64,000 nucleotides of DNA, taken from positions 62,001-126,000 of the forward strand of contig NZ_JACSOH010000006.1 of assembly GCF_014349235.1 (NCBI RefSeq), written 5' to 3'. The DNA comes from Cytophaga sp. FL35. Its GTDB lineage: Bacteria > Bacteroidota > Bacteroidia > Flavobacteriales > Flavobacteriaceae. Below are positions 26,683 through 36,024 of the stretch, one piece after another (positions within the stretch are counted from its first letter, which is position 1; each line of letters opens with the position of its first letter). Both the position numbers and the translations under genes were made by a program. The notes under the pieces are model-generated. The model searched no databases and had not been told where the DNA came from. It worked only from the letters and a program-made list of their open reading frames with translations.

Positions 26683-26949
26683 ATGACTTTTAATTGGCTT
26701 ATCAATATCAACGGAGACCCTTTGCTTAAAAGATATTGCGTTGAATTAGAGTACCAGTTAAGGCCAAAAATAATCAAGTTTTTAATTAGCCGAGTAGACC
26801 CTGATCGCTGTTATGATTTTTCTTGCTTCCAATTCGATATTGATGTCGTAGGTAAAAACATCAGTTTATCCGAAAACACCCCGACTACTTTTTATCAATT
26901 ACTGCAAGCTGATTTTCCAAAGTCCATTTTAGACTTTAGTAGAATGTAG
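26683..26949 (+). CDS. Possible small protein of 88 aa, unrecognised
   Basis: An open frame with balanced composition lies in the 434 bp gap between a sulfatase gene and pldA. It contains three Cys and several aromatic residues, with no signal peptide, membrane segment or family I recognise. No ribosome-binding site or promoter could be defined. It could be a chance frame. Confidence 0.3.
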   Translation: MTFNWLININGDPLLKRYCVELEYQLRPKIIKFLISRVDPDRCYDFSCFQFDIDVVGKNISLSENTPTTFYQLLQADFPKSILDFSRM

Positions 26950-26990
26950 TTCTATTGAACAAGTAACTATTCTACCAATTCTTCATTTCG

Positions 26991-27908
26991 TTAATTGATT
27001 AAACTTACTCCCAATCCAAAAGTGGTCTGTCTATGGTTATAATCGATCATACTTTCCCCGTAACCATCAAAAACCTGAATATGTCCACTAAAATTTTTAA
27101 TGATGGGGAAGGTGTAATTCAACTGTATACTTCCTCTGCTTTTATCTCCGAATTTTAGGGAATGCCGGGCAATGGCGTAAAAGCGCTGCCGGCCCCAATC
27201 GTAGGTAACCTTAGCCTCGCCTCGGCCTATATAGTCGGATATATGTGGGTTGTCATCGTTGCTACCACCGAGACGAACCCAATTTTTAAGCATAATTTGT
27301 AAAGGTCCGCGGTCAAAACCGGCGTGAAAAGCCAGTCGGTTCCAACTTCTGGAAAGTGGGTCTGAACGCCCATTGGATTCATGAATAAAAGCCGCACCCA
27401 ACATTCTTCCTTTAAATCCTAAAACATCAAAATTCATGGGAAAATTTAGGATGATTTCCGGTTCGTAATTGGTTTCCCTAAAAGGTCTTGAAAGTTCTTT
27501 GTTGTAAATTTGCCAGTAGGCACGTTGTGAGTACGCTGCCCAAACATCGGCCTTTCCCCATAAAACCTTATAGAAAACCTTGGTTTTCATACTCAGTTGA
27601 AATTTGGATTCCACCACATTGAGGTCTACAGGTTCCGGCAGCACGTTGTTCCGTTCTTCGCTACTTGGAAATTTATTGGTATCCGTAGAAAATTTAGCGA
27701 GCGTAAAATAAATGGGCTTGTAGGACGTGATCAAAAAGGTACCTCTATGGTGTTCCTCATCCAACTCCCAAAGTTCGGAAAGGGTTTTACTGTTCTTGAA
27801 AATCCAATCTTGGTCCACATTGTCTTGGGCAAAACCTAATTGAACTACTATCAGTATGGATAGTAATACCATTTTGCAAAGGGGCGGACTACTCTTTATT
27901 TTAATCAT
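26991..27908 (-). CDS. pldA: Outer-membrane phospholipase A (OMPLA), 305 aa
   Basis: Start MIKIKSSPPLCKMVLLSILIVVQLGFAQ gives an SPI signal; an ATG at 27953 would add 15 residues. The catalytic triad motif of OMPLA is visible: FIHESNGRSDPLSRSWNR (His, Ser and Asn in the H-x-S ... N arrangement). The flanking beta-strand repeats, and FVSLIN-like C-terminal end (GLGVSLIN), fit a 12-strand barrel. It is calcium-dependent and removes phospholipids that accumulate in the outer leaflet of the outer membrane. It is monocistronic, divergent from the DUF1801 gene. Confidence 0.88.
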   Translation of the reverse strand: MIKIKSSPPLCKMVLLSILIVVQLGFAQDNVDQDWIFKNSKTLSELWELDEEHHRGTFLITSYKPIYFTLAKFSTDTNKFPSSEERNNVLPEPVDLNVVESKFQLSMKTKVFYKVLWGKADVWAAYSQRAYWQIYNKELSRPFRETNYEPEIILNFPMNFDVLGFKGRMLGAAFIHESNGRSDPLSRSWNRLAFHAGFDRGPLQIMLKNWVRLGGSNDDNPHISDYIGRGEAKVTYDWGRQRFYAIARHSLKFGDKSRGSIQLNYTFPIIKNFSGHIQVFDGYGESMIDYNHRQTTFGLGVSLIN

Positions 27909-27993
27909 GGAGAGGCAATTTTTTGGCAAAAGTATATATTTGATACCGCGCAATGCCTCTTAGGCCTTTGTTTATCATAATTTTAGTAGGAAA

Positions 27994-28365
27994 ATGAACC
28001 CAGCTGAAGTATATATCCTCAACCAACCCGAACCGTACAAAGGTATCTTACTTCATTTACAGATGACCATTCAACGGGTGATACCAGAAGTAGAGATGAA
28101 ATACAAATGGCGTATTCCTTGTTTTTATGTGGGTAAAAGTCCCATTTGTTATTTGAACGCATCCCACAAAAAAAAATTCGTAGATATCGCCTTTTGGAAC
28201 TCCGCCCATTTGACCAAGCATGTAGATAAAATGAACACCGAAAAACGAAAGGTGGTCAAATCGTTACGCTATACCTCCTTAGAAGAAATTGACGATCAGG
28301 TACTTCAAGAGGTAATCTCCGAAGCCTATGAACTTAGAGGAAACGGATTTTATAAAAAATCGTGA
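27994..28365 (+). CDS. DUF1801 (YdhG-like) protein, 123 aa
   Basis: The segments LNQPEPYKGILLHLQMTIQRVIPEVEMKYKWRIPCFYVGKSPICYLNASHKKKFVDIAFWNS and KMNTEKRKVVKSLRYTSLEEID match the DUF1801 fold, an alpha/beta domain of 110-140 residues, in cytoplasm. Structures exist but no function is established. It is divergent from pldA (about 85 bp gap) and convergent with the next sulfatase gene. Confidence 0.82.
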   Translation: MNPAEVYILNQPEPYKGILLHLQMTIQRVIPEVEMKYKWRIPCFYVGKSPICYLNASHKKKFVDIAFWNSAHLTKHVDKMNTEKRKVVKSLRYTSLEEIDDQVLQEVISEAYELRGNGFYKKS

Positions 28366-28396
28366 TATCCCTGCTATTTTCTTTGTAGATGGGTAC

Positions 28397-30001
28397 TTAC
28401 TTAATCCAACCATTTTCTTTGTAAAGTTCAATATACCCGTTGCTCAGCTCATCAGAATCTTTATATTTTTTTCTTACCTCCTCTAATTTTTTCTTCATTG
28501 CCTTTACCGTTTCGGCATATTCGGGCGCTTCATAAACGTTTCGGATTTCGTTTGGGTCGTTAAGTCGGTCATACAATTCCCATTCGTCAACATCATGATA
28601 AAAATGAATGAGCTTGAATTCTTTGGTAGAAATGCCATAATGTCTTTTCACCGCATGTTCCCCAGGATATTCATAGTAGTGGTAATACACGGCGTCTCTA
28701 TCCCAAGCTTCTTTTTTGCCCTTTAAAAGGGGTACCAGGCTTTCGCCCTGCATATCGGACGGAGGGTTCACTCCGGCGACTTCCAAGAAAGTCTGGGCAA
28801 AATCAAGGTTTTGTACCATTTCTTCTTCGGTTGTATTGGGTGTAATTACATGGGGCCACTTGATCAATAGCGGCGTTTTAAAAGATTCGTTGTACATAAA
28901 CCGCTTATCGAACCAACCGTGTTCACCCAAATAAAACCCTTGATCGGAAGTGTAGACCACTAAAGTGTTTTCAGACAGGTCCTTTTCGTCTAAATAATTC
29001 AATAAGCGACCCACGTTTTCATCAACCGCAGCAATGGTTCCCAAGTAGTCTTGCATGTAGCGTTGGTATTTCCAGACCGTCAAAATACTGTCGTTCATGT
29101 TTGGGAATTGTTCCGCAAAATTTTCTGCAATCGGATTGTACACCGCATCCCAAGCGGCACGTTGGTCAGCATTTAACCTTCCGATGCGATTGCCTATCTG
29201 GTTCCAGTTTTTTATGTCCAAAGTGTTGGCAATGCTATCCGGTACTTTAAGATCGTACGAAACCTGCATGTGTTTGAGTATACCCATTTCTGCGGATGGG
29301 GCAGCGGCGTCCCTTGATTTATAATCGTCAAAAAGTGTTTCAGGTAGGGGATAGGTATTTTTAGTGAATTCGGGAAAATGACGTTCGGCAGGCATCCAAC
29401 TACGGTGTGGCGCCTTATGAAGGTACATCAGCAAAAAGGGTTTAGCGGTATCCCTTCTTTTTTCCATCCAGTCGATAGTCAAGTCGGTAATGATATCCGT
29501 AACATATCCCGTAATGGTGGTATCTCCGCTTTGGGTAATAAACTTAGGGTTGTAATAATCCCCTTGTCCCGGTAAAATCTTGAACTCATCAAAGCCTTTG
29601 GGATTATTGCCAAAATGAAGCTTTCCGAACATGGCCGTTTGATATCCCGCTTTTTGCAACAGTTGCGGAAAAGTAACATTGGTCGTGTCGAACGGCATTC
29701 GATTGTCTATTTTACCGTTGAGGTGCGAATGCTTTCCGGTAAGAATAACGGCCCTAGAGGGAGCACATATGGAATTCGTAACAGTGGCATTGTTAAAGAG
29801 CATTCCCTCCTTGGCGATTCTATCAATATTGGGCGTTTGAATCAACTTGCCATCATAGGCACTGATGGCTTGATAAGCATGGTCATCAGACATGATAAAA
29901 ACAATATTTGGCTTTTTTGTGGATTGAAGGATTTTGGATTCTTCCCTACAGGAGGCAAATATAATTGGTAACAAGGCCAAAGTAAGATACTTCAGATTCA
30001 T
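28397..30001 (-). CDS. Type I sulfatase lipoprotein (S1 family), 534 aa
   Basis: SPII signal MNLKYLTLALLPIIFASC (Cys18). Core: KPNIVFIMSDDHAYQAISAYDGKL with the metal Asp pair, formylglycine motif C79-A-P-S-R-AVILTGKHSH, the HKAPHRSW stretch near residue 210, and VVYTSDQGFYLGEHGWFDKRFMYNESFKTPLLIKWP, which are characteristic of the N-acetylglucosamine-6-sulfatase/choline-sulfatase-like group of Bacteroidota (S1_8/S1_11-like). A C-terminal helical tail (KAMKKKLEEVRKKYKD) closes the protein. It removes sulfate esters from a glycan in the periplasm or at the surface. It is transcribed alone; an odd hairpin lies in its upstream region. Confidence 0.92.
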   Translation of the reverse strand: MNLKYLTLALLPIIFASCREESKILQSTKKPNIVFIMSDDHAYQAISAYDGKLIQTPNIDRIAKEGMLFNNATVTNSICAPSRAVILTGKHSHLNGKIDNRMPFDTTNVTFPQLLQKAGYQTAMFGKLHFGNNPKGFDEFKILPGQGDYYNPKFITQSGDTTITGYVTDIITDLTIDWMEKRRDTAKPFLLMYLHKAPHRSWMPAERHFPEFTKNTYPLPETLFDDYKSRDAAAPSAEMGILKHMQVSYDLKVPDSIANTLDIKNWNQIGNRIGRLNADQRAAWDAVYNPIAENFAEQFPNMNDSILTVWKYQRYMQDYLGTIAAVDENVGRLLNYLDEKDLSENTLVVYTSDQGFYLGEHGWFDKRFMYNESFKTPLLIKWPHVITPNTTEEEMVQNLDFAQTFLEVAGVNPPSDMQGESLVPLLKGKKEAWDRDAVYYHYYEYPGEHAVKRHYGISTKEFKLIHFYHDVDEWELYDRLNDPNEIRNVYEAPEYAETVKAMKKKLEEVRKKYKDSDELSNGYIELYKENGWIK

Positions 30002-30349
30002 TGGTGGTGTGGTTTGGTAATTGGTAACGGCAAGTTATCAAATTAATATCAGTTGCTGTCTGGTGGAAACTAAAAAAGTCCTATGTAAGGACTTTTTTAA
30101 GCAGTTGTTCTTGGGAAGGGCATATCGGCACATGGCCGATTTTATTTTTAAATCTTTTTCTGGGTCTATAATGCTTCAAGTATAGGAATTTTTGGAAATC
30201 TGAAGATGCAAACAAATCAAACAAGTCCAGGTTTGACCGGATTGTATCAATAATCGTAAGTGAACAAAAGAAGGGGGCGATATTTCACATGGGTAAAGAC
30301 TGAGTACCGTTTTAAAAATGCTAATTTGCATGTTTTTAAATTCCTACCT
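30002..30349. other. Divergent intergenic region with an orphan hairpin
   Basis: This 348 bp gap separates the minus-strand sulfatase and the plus-strand dehydratase genes. Apart from the terminator-like hairpin at 30073-30097 no coding frame or operator was evident. An upstream ATG at 30260 is in frame with the dehydratase but the added residues look non-coding. Confidence 0.4.
30073..30097. terminator. Terminator-like hairpin in a divergent promoter region
   Basis: A perfect stem AAAAGTCCT / AGGACTTTT with loop ATGTA has A runs on one side and T runs on the other, so it can form on both strands. It is not downstream of any gene, which makes a small transcript or leader attenuator possible. 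Confidence 0.6.
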
Positions 30350-31333
30350 ATGATCAGCCTAATTGATATTGAAAAAGCCTGTGGTCGAATAGAAGGACAA
30401 GTAAAAAGAACACCCGTTCTTAGTTCTCAATTATTGAATAAATGGCTGGGGCACGAAATATTTTTTAAGGCCGAATGTCTTCAGAAAATAGGGGCCTTTA
30501 AGGCTAGGGGAGGCTGTAATACCATTTCATGGTTGATTGAAACGGGCCAAAAGCCGAAGAAAATCGTGGCTAACAGTAGTGGTAACCATGCGCAGGCCAT
30601 TGCTTGGGCGGCTAGTCGGTACCATATTCCTGCAACAATCTATATGCCCGACTATTCCAGTAAGGTGAAGATTGAGGCTACCAAATCGTACGGTGCGGAG
30701 GTGGTTCTGTGCGAAACTAGAGATTTGGCCGATGCAAAAGTAAAAAAGGCTTCGGAAGAGGTGGGCACCTATTGGATTCCGCCTTTTAATCATGAGCAAG
30801 TAATCGCAGGTCAAGGTACGGCCATGTATGAGGCTCTGCAAGAAGTGCCTGAAATCGATGCGGTTTTTGCCCCTTGTGGCGGTGGGGGACTCGTATCCGG
30901 AACTTTGGTGGCCACCAAGGGGCTATCTCCTAAAAGTAAGGTTTATGGGGTAGAGCCCCTCAATGCCAATGATGCTGCAGAGTCTCTCCGAAAAAACTCC
31001 ATTCAGCGGCTTGCCTCGAAACCTAAGACGTTGGCAGATGGCGTAATGACCATGTCTGTAGGCGACATTACTTTCGAACATTTGAAACACTTGGATGGGA
31101 TGTATGAAATTACCGAGGACCGAATCGTCTATTGGACCCAATGGCTAACCCATTTGCTAAAACTACATTTGGAACCCACCAGCGCTATGACCATGGAAGG
31201 GGTATTTCATTGGTTGAAGACCCAAAAATCAAAAAAGCGGGTCATGATGGTTTTAACCGGGGGCAATATCGATAATGCCACACAAAAAGCTATTTGGAAG
31301 GACGATTTTCTGATGGAAGTACCCATACTTTAA
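30350..31333 (+). CDS. PLP-dependent threonine dehydratase / serine racemase-like enzyme, 327 aa
   Basis: From the start MISLIDIEKACGRIEGQVKRTPVL it matches fold-type II PLP enzymes of the threonine dehydratase/serine racemase group. Lys51 in KIGAFKARG binds PLP, SSGNHAQAIAWAA holds the carboxylate, and the tetraglycine loop CGGGGLVSG binds the phosphate. There is no C-terminal ACT regulatory domain, so it is the short catabolic or racemase-like form. Likely activities are deamination of Thr/Ser to the keto acid or Ser racemisation. It is followed by a MarR-GNAT gene 76 bp downstream in the same direction. Confidence 0.88.
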   Translation: MISLIDIEKACGRIEGQVKRTPVLSSQLLNKWLGHEIFFKAECLQKIGAFKARGGCNTISWLIETGQKPKKIVANSSGNHAQAIAWAASRYHIPATIYMPDYSSKVKIEATKSYGAEVVLCETRDLADAKVKKASEEVGTYWIPPFNHEQVIAGQGTAMYEALQEVPEIDAVFAPCGGGGLVSGTLVATKGLSPKSKVYGVEPLNANDAAESLRKNSIQRLASKPKTLADGVMTMSVGDITFEHLKHLDGMYEITEDRIVYWTQWLTHLLKLHLEPTSAMTMEGVFHWLKTQKSKKRVMMVLTGGNIDNATQKAIWKDDFLMEVPIL

Positions 31334-31374
31334 TTAATTTTTATTCTCTAATGAGGCATTTAACCATAAAATGC

Positions 31375-31382
31375 TAAATTTG
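31375..31382 (+). promoter_or_regulatory. -7 box TAAATTTG upstream of the MarR-GNAT gene
   Basis: TAAATTTG matches TAnnTTTG exactly and lies 28 bp before the chosen start at 31410. It argues against the earlier in-frame ATG at 31371. No TTG was found at the usual -33 distance. Confidence 0.4.
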
Positions 31383-31409
31383 CATAACCAGTTATATAAA
31401 TACCTATTT

Positions 31410-32366
31410 ATGAATTTTTTTGATAGAACAGGTAAGATTGCCTTGGGAAGTAGATTACGCATGTTATCGGCTCAAATGACCGATGATGCTGGAAAAATTT
31501 ATGGGATGTACCAATTGGATGTTTCGCCCAATTGGTTTCCGGTGTTGTTCGTTTTGTCGCAAGATGGGCCAATGACCATAACGGAAATTGCAGAAAAGAT
31601 TTCGCACTCACAGCCGTCTGTTACCAAAATGGCGAAAGAGATGTTGAAAAAAGGCCTGTTGGAAAAACAAGTTAGTAAGGAAGATAAACGGAGAAATACG
31701 GTTCGTTTGACCGATAAGGGGGAAAAGAATGCCCAGCATATTATTGATGTACAATGCAAGGATGTGGATGCCGCAGTGGACGAGTTGCTATCTCAGGCAA
31801 ACCATAATCTCTGGGAGGCTTTGGCAGAATGGGAGTTTCTTTTTGAACAAAAGTCACTTTTTGAACGGGTAAAAGAGCAACGCAAAATCAGGGAAGCAAA
31901 AAAGGTAAAAATTGTACCATATAGCAGTGCTTATAAAGAAATTTTTAAGAGTCTTAATGAAGAATGGATCTCGAAGTATTTCGTGATGGAAAAGGAAGAT
32001 TACAAAGCTTTGGAGCATCCAGAAGAATATATCTTAAACCCTGGAGGTAAGATTATCGTGGCCCTTTACGACGGTGAACCTTTGGGAGTGTGTGCCCTGA
32101 TAAAAATGAACGACCCCGATTACGATTACGAATTGGCGAAAATGGGAGTAAGCCCCAAGGCTCAAGGAAAGAGTATCGGATATTTATTAGGGAAATCCGT
32201 TTTGGAGGAAGCAAAGGAACTGGGAGCCAAAAAGGTATATTTGGAAAGCAACACAGTGTTAAAACCGGCCATCAGTTTGTACCAAAAACTTGGCTTTAAA
32301 AAAGTGGCGCATAGGCCAACTCCTTATTCCCGAAGCAATATTCAGATGGAAAAGATTCTAGATTAA
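31410..32366 (+). CDS. MarR-family regulator fused to a GNAT acetyltransferase, 318 aa
   Basis: Residues about 1-150 form a winged helix: LDVSPNWFPVLFVLSQDGPMTITEIAEKISHSQPSVTKMAKEMLKKGLLEKQVSKEDKRRNTVRLTDKG. Residues about 170-318 form a GNAT domain with acetyl-CoA-binding motif MGVSPKAQGKSIGYLLGKSVLEEAKELG and YQKLGFKKV. Fusions of this kind are known; the DNA targets and the acetyl acceptor are unknown. The start at 31410 (MNFFDRTGKIALGSRL) was chosen because a promoter box lies just upstream. The preceding dehydratase gene may be a target. Confidence 0.88.
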   Translation: MNFFDRTGKIALGSRLRMLSAQMTDDAGKIYGMYQLDVSPNWFPVLFVLSQDGPMTITEIAEKISHSQPSVTKMAKEMLKKGLLEKQVSKEDKRRNTVRLTDKGEKNAQHIIDVQCKDVDAAVDELLSQANHNLWEALAEWEFLFEQKSLFERVKEQRKIREAKKVKIVPYSSAYKEIFKSLNEEWISKYFVMEKEDYKALEHPEEYILNPGGKIIVALYDGEPLGVCALIKMNDPDYDYELAKMGVSPKAQGKSIGYLLGKSVLEEAKELGAKKVYLESNTVLKPAISLYQKLGFKKVAHRPTPYSRSNIQMEKILD

Positions 32367-32370
32367 TTCC

Positions 32371-34356
32371 TTACTGACCAGTATTACTTATGGTGGTCTT
32401 TTTAAGTACAACCAATGAATTGCTTTGAATATCAATGGCTTTGCCAAAAAGATCTTTTATGGCTTTATAGTCCTTGGGAGACAAAAGGCTATTGCGCACT
32501 AAAAGGGTAAAATTAATTCCAATCTGTGTGGGTGACTTCAAAGGGGTGAAATCCAGTATTAAATCGCTTTCGCCAACGGTTACCCGATTCTTTTTTGGTA
32601 AATCCACTACTTCGTAACCCTCCGGGATGTTAAGAGCCCAGTTGTATTTATAGGTCCGAATATATCCAAAATCTATAGGATAATTTCGTTCTGCAAGTGA
32701 AAAAGGGTTTTCCTTGAAAAAGGCACTATGAAATGGGTTGAGGTATAGCATATCGGAATTTAAATCACCTTCAGTTTGAAAATGGATACGCTCCATAATT
32801 TTGTTTGCGGTGCTCAGGTCTTTATTCAGTTCATATTCGGTAATTTCTAAATCGCCTAAGGCATCTTTTTCCATATAGTTTAAATACGCCGGTTCATTGG
32901 TGTCCGCTAATTTTTTATACGTATTCAAGGCAAAATAACCATGAGCTGTCTTATCCATGATTCCAGTAAGGAGATTATTCTGCATATCTAGATTTACGCT
33001 AGCCCTGATCTGTAAAACATTGTTGCTGTCAGGCAAAATTTTTGCCCAGTAGCTGTCATTTTTAAAATCCATGACCCTGCCATAATGATTTAAGGTTTTA
33101 AATGGGAGCTTGCCAAAAGGCATGAATTTATCCGTGGCGTCCAATAGAAACACTTGATCGTCTATTTTTAAGTAAGCCAAGCAATAATTGAAATCTGACA
33201 TTACTGGGTGGGTCTGCTTGGGGAGTCCAGATTCTCGGGTAGATAATAGCATAAGATTGGTTGGTAGGCCTGCCGAGTTTAATAGGTTGATCAAGGTCAT
33301 ATTAATTTCACTGGCGCTTCCGGAACGTTTCTCAAAGGCATCCTTTACCCTAGCCTTTCCGTATACTCCGTACTTACCGTTCCATGTATAATGGGACCGT
33401 ACAAATTTATAGATGTTTAGGGCCTTTGTCAACGAGTCTTGCTCTAAGAATAGTGCTTCGGGAACATGTTTTTCAAAAAAATTGTTTTTGGTCAATTGGC
33501 GTCCTATATCCTTGTCGCTTTTAAACTCTTTATCCACATCTTCCCAAGACTGTGTGTATTTATCTATAACACCATCAAACCTGTTGTGTTTGGCCAATTC
33601 AAAATCTAAGCGTGCTTTATAATTTCTTTCAGATAGCATGAACTCCTTTTCGCTTTTAAATGCAGGAACGTCTTTCATGGAATATTTGAGCACCTCGCAA
33701 TCTGCAATTTGGGAGTAACCGGGGACTTCAAAGCAGTTTTTCTTGATGCTCGCATCATTTATGTCCAAAGTTAAGTTCCCAATAAGGGTTCTGTTGTAGA
33801 CATAATTGCCAGGTATCTGGGCGTTGTATTCACTGTGTATTTTTGGAATATCAGACTGAAAATCCCAGCCTGTGAGGTTGAAGAAAAACGGAGAGATAAT
33901 TTGATAGGAATACTCTAGGATACAGCCTTCTTCTAACTTAGGGAAGGTAAATGTCTGTTCTTTCCAATGCTCATTTAAATCGTTTTTGAAAAATTCTGAT
34001 GCCCTTACGGGGTATTTTATTCCGTTTAGGTGGGTAACCGCTTTAATTTTCTCTATTTTTTCTTCGGAGGTTTTCCCTTTGTACAAGGGAATGGAAATAG
34101 TCCCTTGGTCAAATCCCCTTTTATCTAAAATTTTTATTTTAACATGGTACTCCTTTATCAATCTAATATAGTTGTCAACAACCTTAAAATAATTGTCGCC
34201 CTTTTCATATAATACCACCGCAAAGGCGCTGGAGTCTTTTTCGTAGATTTTTAGGTTTCTCTCTGCTTGAGTGAGTTTACCAAATTCATCGGTTTGAGAA
34301 AAAGCGTTGAAGGAGATGAGTAAGAAGAGGAAGCTAAAAATTCTTAACTGTACCAT
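32371..34356 (-). CDS. Secreted DUF3857 / inactive transglutaminase-like protein, 661 aa
   Basis: It has an SPI signal (LRIFSFLFLLISFNAFSQT), a DUF3857 domain (about residues 50-220, with IRLIKEYHVKIKILDKRGFDQGTISIPLY and GCILEYSYQIISPFF), then a transglutaminase-like segment (YTWNGKYGVYG ... KRSGSASEINMTLINLLNSAGLPTNLMLLSTRESG ... LLDATDKFMPFG). At the position of the catalytic Cys the motif reads GSASEIN, and FNYCLAYL stands where the His is expected, so it is probably non-catalytic, as many Bacteroidota DUF3857 proteins are. The C-terminal 200 residues are beta-rich. It is likely periplasmic or outer-membrane associated; function unknown. The convergent MarR-GNAT gene ends 4 bp away. Confidence 0.85.
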   Translation of the reverse strand: MVQLRIFSFLFLLISFNAFSQTDEFGKLTQAERNLKIYEKDSSAFAVVLYEKGDNYFKVVDNYIRLIKEYHVKIKILDKRGFDQGTISIPLYKGKTSEEKIEKIKAVTHLNGIKYPVRASEFFKNDLNEHWKEQTFTFPKLEEGCILEYSYQIISPFFFNLTGWDFQSDIPKIHSEYNAQIPGNYVYNRTLIGNLTLDINDASIKKNCFEVPGYSQIADCEVLKYSMKDVPAFKSEKEFMLSERNYKARLDFELAKHNRFDGVIDKYTQSWEDVDKEFKSDKDIGRQLTKNNFFEKHVPEALFLEQDSLTKALNIYKFVRSHYTWNGKYGVYGKARVKDAFEKRSGSASEINMTLINLLNSAGLPTNLMLLSTRESGLPKQTHPVMSDFNYCLAYLKIDDQVFLLDATDKFMPFGKLPFKTLNHYGRVMDFKNDSYWAKILPDSNNVLQIRASVNLDMQNNLLTGIMDKTAHGYFALNTYKKLADTNEPAYLNYMEKDALGDLEITEYELNKDLSTANKIMERIHFQTEGDLNSDMLYLNPFHSAFFKENPFSLAERNYPIDFGYIRTYKYNWALNIPEGYEVVDLPKKNRVTVGESDLILDFTPLKSPTQIGINFTLLVRNSLLSPKDYKAIKDLFGKAIDIQSNSLVVLKKTTISNTGQ

Positions 34357-34477
34357 GGAGTGTCTTTAGGTCTCCAATCTAACTTAAAGAATAAAGGGGG
34401 CTAAACAAATTCGTTCATCGGAAGAAAATAGGGGTAGGATGTTGCCAACTCAGCACGAAAGTTATGATTGATGTTAT

Positions 34478-36024
34478 TTAATGAGATAGCTTAGGTTTTC
34501 CTTTAATATAAACTGCCCAAATACAAATGCCTCCAATAAGTAAGAACAGTAAATCTATAAAAAGTACCTCGGTAAGACCTTTCTGGTAGCTAAACCAAGG
34601 CCAGAGTCCGGTTGCAAAGCCATTGCAGAAAGGCACCAGTATGCTTAAGATTCCCCCGGAAATGAGACAGTATTTATTGGTAAAGTTGATGTTCTTTTTA
34701 AGGGTGAAGAACAGACTCGCTACCAACCAACTTAAGAAATAGACTTTGTAAATAAACCCTTTTTCCGCGCCCCAAATTTTTACCGCACAAAAGCTTACTG
34801 CTGTAACCGGAAGCATGCTCAAACAAATGGCCATATAAACATTGGCTACCTGATTGTTGAATCTCATTTTTTTCTCGGAAATATGATTTTTATTTCGGGC
34901 CACCATCCAAATCATGATTCCTGAAAGAATAACGATACAAGAAATAAGTCCCAGCCAAAAAGAAACAATCCGGAGACCAATTCCGCCGTAATCGCCTAAG
35001 TGCAACCGAAACAATACGTTTTTGACCCCATCCAAATAGCGGTTGTTTTCTAAGGGAATGCGTTCATCAATCAGTTTTTGATCCCTTATTCGGTAAATTC
35101 GGTAACCGGTGCCATTGAACTTGGTAGCGTAATTAAGATGACCACTCAATGCTACATGCATATTGGAATCATTATAATTAAAGATATGTACTTCCCCAAG
35201 ATGAAAATTTTCCCAATCTTCAAGTGTTTTATTAATAAATTGATTAACCGTAGGTTCATTTTCTAGCGGTTGGTAGCTGTAGTCAAACTTCGGATGGGTA
35301 TATTCCAAATCTTCAAAAAGGGCGTTCTGATCGCCCCTATAAAGGGTCATAACCGGGGTAGCATGAGAATACCCTTTAATAGAAAAAAGGCCCCGGTGAC
35401 TGCATAAATAAATTGAAAGGGAAATCCTATGAGTCCTAAAGCGGTATGGGCATCGGTCCATAGCGTTTTAAGTTTTGCCCAGGGCCTAAAAACATAAAAA
35501 TTGCTTACTATTTTGTCCCAATGGATCCATAGGCCGGTAAGTAGGGCAAATAGAAAAAAGAGGGCTACAAAGCCGGATAGATACCTGCCATATGGGTAGG
35601 GAATCTGGTCTAGAAAGTGTAATCTGTAGAGAAACTCGCCCAAGCCATAATTGGTGGCGTAGGTGGACTGTGATAAATCTTTGATGTCAAGGTAAAAATT
35701 CTTTCTTTCTTGAGCCTGTTGCGGAGCCAAGGAATCTTTTGAGGCTGTTAAATGGACGTTGATATTTCGCTCGTTGTAATATCTTGAAATTTCGATTTCT
35801 CGGCCTTGGAGTTCATTATCTAACGATATATGCCTAAGGTAACTATCGATATCTTCAGGAATTTGTTCTTGACTCTCCGCATGGTGACCTCTTTCCCACA
35901 TGGCAATTTCATCTCTAAAAAAAGAAAAAGAACCGGCAAAGAAAATTACATAAAGGGCTACGCTAATGATAATTCCGCTAACGGTGTGGGTGTGGAAAAG
36001 GATGTTATAAATTCTACGTTTCAT
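34478..36024 (-). pseudogene. PepSY-associated TM protein, split by a one-base frameshift
   Basis: Two minus-strand frames make one protein. The first half (from MKRRIYNILFHTHTVSGIIISVALYVIFFAGSFSFF, start 36024) runs to AVTGAFF and then derails to a stop at 35347. The second half continues as FSIKGYSHATPVMTLYRGD in another frame to 34478. Adding one T to the T6 run at 35383-35388 would join them into about 515 residues, a normal PepSY-TM length, with PepSY regions and four to five membrane segments. PepSY-TM proteins act in iron-siderophore uptake, probably reducing or releasing iron. The break is either a sequencing indel or a real inactivation. The start overlaps the DUF3649 gene by 4 bp. 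Confidence 0.85.

Noticed and set aside
35383..35388. Programmed ribosomal frameshift in the PepSY gene
   Set aside because: The T6 run is short, no stem-loop or stimulatory element was seen just downstream, and PepSY-TM genes are not known to use recoding. A simple indel is more likely.
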